DNA of 64,000 nt. It comes from Bacillus sp. S3. GTDB taxonomy: Bacteria > Bacillota > Bacilli > Bacillales > Cytobacillaceae. Position numbers and translations under genes: made by a program. The stretch covers positions 3,531,501 through 3,595,500 of the forward strand of contig NZ_CP039727.1 in assembly GCF_005154805.1 (NCBI RefSeq), read 5' to 3'. Under the pieces are notes generated by a model that saw only the letters and a list, made by a program, of their open reading frames with translations, was not told the DNA's origin and did no database searches. Below, piece by piece: positions 61,250-64,000 of this stretch (its first letter is position 1; each line of letters opens with the position of its first letter).

Positions 61250-61885
61250 TCATAAAAATGACTTTTGTTCAAGAATTGTTTGAATTTTTGTGACCATTAT
61301 ATCTATGGCAACATGGTTTTGCCCGCCCTCAGGGATAATCACGTCTGCATAGCGCTTAGTTGGTTCAATAAACTGATTATGCATTGGACGTACCACATTT
61401 AAGTATTGTGCGGTAACAGAGTCAAAAGTCCGCCCGCGATCTTTAATATCGCGTGTCAGCCGACGGATGATTCTTAAGTCAGCATCCGTGTCAACGTACA
61501 ATTTAATGTCCATTAAATTGCGGAGTCGTTCATCCTCGAGCACTAAAATCCCCTCTAAAATGATAACATCCTTCGGTTCTACGGGAATAACCTTTTCTGA
61601 ACGTGTATGGATGGCATAATCATAAACAGGTTTTTCAATTGCCTCATAACGTAACAGCTTCTCGATATGTTCAATGAGCAAATCATTATCAAATGCAAGC
61701 GGGTGGTCATAATTTGTTTTTAATCGTTCTTCAAAAGGCAGATTGCTCTGGTCTTTATAATAATAATCCTGTTCAAGCACCAAAATGGAGTGATCTTTCA
61801 AACTTTCATAAATTGCCTTCGTCACACTGGTTTTTCCGGAGCCCGAGCCGCCGGTTACACCAATAACAACAGGTTTCGCTGTCAT
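61250..61885 (-). CDS. udk: uridine kinase
   Basis: Phosphorylates uridine and cytidine in pyrimidine salvage. The 211-residue protein has the P-loop [17 protein letters not shown] (near 9-25) and a YDHPLAFD motif. It lies one base-pair-scale gap after trhP2, likely in the same operon. Confidence 0.97.
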   Translation of the reverse strand: MTAKPVVIGVTGGSGSGKTSVTKAIYESLKDHSILVLEQDYYYKDQSNLPFEERLKTNYDHPLAFDNDLLIEHIEKLLRYEAIEKPVYDYAIHTRSEKVIPVEPKDVIILEGILVLEDERLRNLMDIKLYVDTDADLRIIRRLTRDIKDRGRTFDSVTAQYLNVVRPMHNQFIEPTKRYADVIIPEGGQNHVAIDIMVTKIQTILEQKSFL

Positions 61886-61886
61886 G

Positions 61887-63158
61887 CTAGTTCTCCTTTC
61901 GCATCATGTTGTTAGGGTATACCGGTTTGTCCAATTTAAATTGCACAATTTGAAGTGGGTGTCTAGCTGCGTCCAATTCATTCCCTTTTTCATCCCAAAT
62001 TTTATCAATCACGTGTGTAAAGTTTTGAATTTCCGGACCAAAGAATTCGACTTCTTCCCCTGGTTTAAAATGGTTACGCTGCTGCAATGTAACGATTTGC
62101 GTTTCCTCATTATAGTCAAGCACCAGGCCGACAAATTCAAACTTTGTCTTCTTGCTATGATTACCAAACATTTGCTCTTTATACCCTGGAATTCCTTCAA
62201 AAAATGCAGGTGCCGTTTCCCGGTTAGCGCATTTATCAAGTTCCTCTAACCACTCGCGCTTAATAACAAAATTCTCAGGATCGGCACAATAAGCATCAAT
62301 CACTTTTCGGTAAATACTTACCACGGTTGCAATGTAATGAATTGATTTCATCCGGCCTTCAATTTTCAAGCTGTCAATTCCAAGCTCGATCATCTGTGGG
62401 ATCGCCTGAATGAGGTTAAGATCCTTCGGACTCATTGCGAATGGGTCGTCTCCTTCCTCAAAAAGAGCTACTTCCTGATCGCTGTCCTCAAGCTGGTAAA
62501 GATCATAATCCCAGCGGCATGACTGGCAGCAGCCGCCGCGGTTGGAATCCCGTGCTGTCATATGGTTGCTCAATGTACAGCGCCCGGAGTAGGCAATGCA
62601 CATCGCCCCATGAATAAAGGTCTCAATCTCAACATCGACCTTTTCTTTCATTTCTCTGATTTCTTCCGCACTAACCTCACGCGCTAATACAACACGCTCT
62701 GCCCCGGCCTCTTTCCAAAACTGGGCTGCTTTCCAGTTAGAAAGTGATTGCTGTGTACTAATGTGGATTTCTATCTCAGGAGCAAGCCGGCGGCATGTTT
62801 CAATAATGAGCGGATCCGCAACAATAATTCCTGCTATTCCAGTCTCTTTTAAGCCAAGAATATACTCTTCCAAGCCGGCTATATTTTCATTATGAGCAAA
62901 AATGTTAGTTGTCACATAAATCTTCGCTCCGTATTTCTTAGCGAACTCGACTCCTTCTTTCATTTCTTCAAAGGTAAAGTTATCCGCGTTTGAACGAAGA
63001 CCATATTCTTGGCCCCCGATAAAGACGGCGTCTGCTCCATAATGAACGGCAATTTTTAGCTTCTCAAGATTGCCTGCCGGCGCAAGGAGTTCCGGCTTCT
63101 TCATAATGACACGTTTTCCATCAATGATTTCAGAAATTTTATCATTAACTGTATACAC
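61887..63158 (-). CDS. trhP2: U32-family tRNA hydroxylation protein TrhP2 (YrrO)
   Basis: Peptidase U32 family protein needed for 5-hydroxyuridine formation at position 34 of tRNAs with TrhP1. The 423 residues show [20 protein letters not shown] near 22-41 and the U32 signature around [18 protein letters not shown], with cysteines CIAYSGRC and [12 protein letters not shown] that likely hold a metal cluster. GTG start with AAGGAGGAG. It follows trhP1 by 16 bases. Confidence 0.93.
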   Translation of the reverse strand: MYTVNDKISEIIDGKRVIMKKPELLAPAGNLEKLKIAVHYGADAVFIGGQEYGLRSNADNFTFEEMKEGVEFAKKYGAKIYVTTNIFAHNENIAGLEEYILGLKETGIAGIIVADPLIIETCRRLAPEIEIHISTQQSLSNWKAAQFWKEAGAERVVLAREVSAEEIREMKEKVDVEIETFIHGAMCIAYSGRCTLSNHMTARDSNRGGCCQSCRWDYDLYQLEDSDQEVALFEEGDDPFAMSPKDLNLIQAIPQMIELGIDSLKIEGRMKSIHYIATVVSIYRKVIDAYCADPENFVIKREWLEELDKCANRETAPAFFEGIPGYKEQMFGNHSKKTKFEFVGLVLDYNEETQIVTLQQRNHFKPGEEVEFFGPEIQNFTHVIDKIWDEKGNELDAARHPLQIVQFKLDKPVYPNNMMRKEN

Positions 63159-63174
63159 GTTTGAACTCCTCCTT

Positions 63175-64000
63175 TTAATAAACTGTTTCCTTAAAATAAA
63201 ACCCTGTATCTAAAGACCGATTTGCTGGCTGGATTTCCTCCATTGCCTCAAGCAGCTCGTCCTTTTTATCCTCATACGCATCCGGATCCTCAAAATATAA
63301 ATCAATGGCTTCACGATAAAGTTTTGTCACAGCCAAAATATATTCAGGTCCCTTTAAAATCCCATCTATCTTAAAGGAATCGACACCGGCCTCTAACATC
63401 TCTTGAAGCTCATCAATGATGCAAATATCATTTGGGCTCATAATATGCGTTCCATTCGCATCTTCAAAAATCGGATACTTATTTTCGCGTTCTTTATCGT
63501 GCAAGAACATATTTTTTTCTGCTTTACGGTTTTCGACTTCCATAACCTTTCCTTGATACTCATAATAATTCCCAAGAAGGGTCCGTTTTGATTGGAACAT
63601 ACAGCTCATTCCATGAACCTGTACTTCAATTTCCACTTCAGCATTTTCTTTAATTTCAACAATGGCATCCATGTTGATTTCTCGTGCTAAGACAGCCCGT
63701 TTCGCGCCTTTTTCACCCCAATAATTACAAGTAAACCAGTTCGTTCCTGTTGTCTCTGTATTCCAATGAAGCTTCAATTCCGGGGCAACTTCTTTAGCAA
63801 TCATTAACACCGCCGGGTCACCAAAAATAATCGCGTCCGCTTTTGCCTCAGCGATAAAGTGGACATATTCTGAAAGCTCGTCTATTTTTTCATTGTGAAA
63901 AATAGCATTCACCGCTACATAAACTTTTTTCCCCATACCGTGCGCAAGTTCAATGGCCTTTTGAACATCTTCACGATTAAACTCCCCTGCTAATCGTAAG
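63175..64000 (-). CDS. trhP1: U32-family tRNA hydroxylation protein TrhP1 (YrrN), 5'-truncated by window edge
   Basis: Second U32 protein, paired with trhP2. The gene runs off the right edge, so its start is outside; the last codons inside the window read LRLAGEFNREDVQKAIELAHG. The core GRC-less signature EIEVQVHGMSCMFQSKRTLL is visible, one point where it differs from TrhP2. About 275 residues are present of roughly 300-310. Confidence 0.92.
   Translation of the reverse strand, partial: LRLAGEFNREDVQKAIELAHGMGKKVYVAVNAIFHNEKIDELSEYVHFIAEAKADAIIFGDPAVLMIAKEVAPELKLHWNTETTGTNWFTCNYWGEKGAKRAVLAREINMDAIVEIKENAEVEIEVQVHGMSCMFQSKRTLLGNYYEYQGKVMEVENRKAEKNMFLHDKERENKYPIFEDANGTHIMSPNDICIIDELQEMLEAGVDSFKIDGILKGPEYILAVTKLYREAIDLYFEDPDAYEDKKDELLEAMEEIQPANRSLDTGFYFKETVY

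Overview
The window is a 64 kb piece of the chromosome of a spore-forming, low-GC Gram-positive bacterium of the family Bacillaceae. Almost every gene has a clear Bacillus subtilis counterpart and the order follows the sigA to yrrN neighbourhood of that genome. Sporulation genes (sigK, spoIIP, gpr, yqfC, yqfD, sda, pbpI) and the comE competence locus place it among endospore formers. Small intergenic repeats, a single-chain GlyRS, an uninterrupted sigK and psd/pssA beside sigK separate it from B. subtilis itself; a Neobacillus- or Mesobacillus-like Bacillus is my inference, not something the sequence proves.

Layout. 1-4.4 kb: the 3'-to-5' end of the macromolecular synthesis operon (partial sigA, dnaG), then yqfL-ccpN (gluconeogenesis control). 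4.4-6.4 kb: an intergenic repeat, glyQS and its glycine T-box. 6.4-17.7 kb: recO, yqzL, era, cdd, dgkA, ybeY, pgpH, phoH, yqfD, yqfC, a yqfB-position gene, floA, a short NfeD gene, yqeY, rpsU. 17.8-30.8 kb: a phosphate-transporter-like gene, deoC, mtaB, rsmE, prmA, then dnaJ-dnaK-grpE-hrcA with a perfect CIRCE operator, hemW and lepA. 30.8-40.2 kb: yqxA, spoIIP, gpr, rpsT, holA, yqzM, comEC, comEB, comEA and divergent comER.

40.2-41.75 kb is the only clearly foreign segment: a decayed IS1182-type element with recognisable ends, an internally deleted transposase and two inverted copies of a ~135-bp palindromic repeat. 41.75-46.8 kb is the yqeM-rsfS-yqeK-nadD-yhbY-aroE-yqeH-yqeG operon. 46.8-49.8 kb holds sda behind a DnaA-box cluster, divergent psd and pssA, and sigK. 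49.8-54.6 kb is the accessory stretch: a beta-propeller lipoprotein, a YjcZ-like small protein with a sigma-K-type promoter, pepF, then a cluster of very small genes including three tandem YrzI-type genes, and yrhC. 54.7-64 kb: mccB-mccA-mtnN (methionine-to-cysteine), yrzA, yrrS, pbpI, greA, udk and trhP2-trhP1.

I found no wholly new multi-gene system. The most worthwhile leads are the cluster of tiny ORFs around the YrzI genes, the combined DnaA-box/LexA-like control region of sda, and two places (yqfC and pbpI) where a terminator-like hairpin contains the ribosome binding site of a sporulation gene. Most of the window is tightly packed on the minus strand, with overlapping stops and starts inside operons and clear intrinsic terminators between transcription units.
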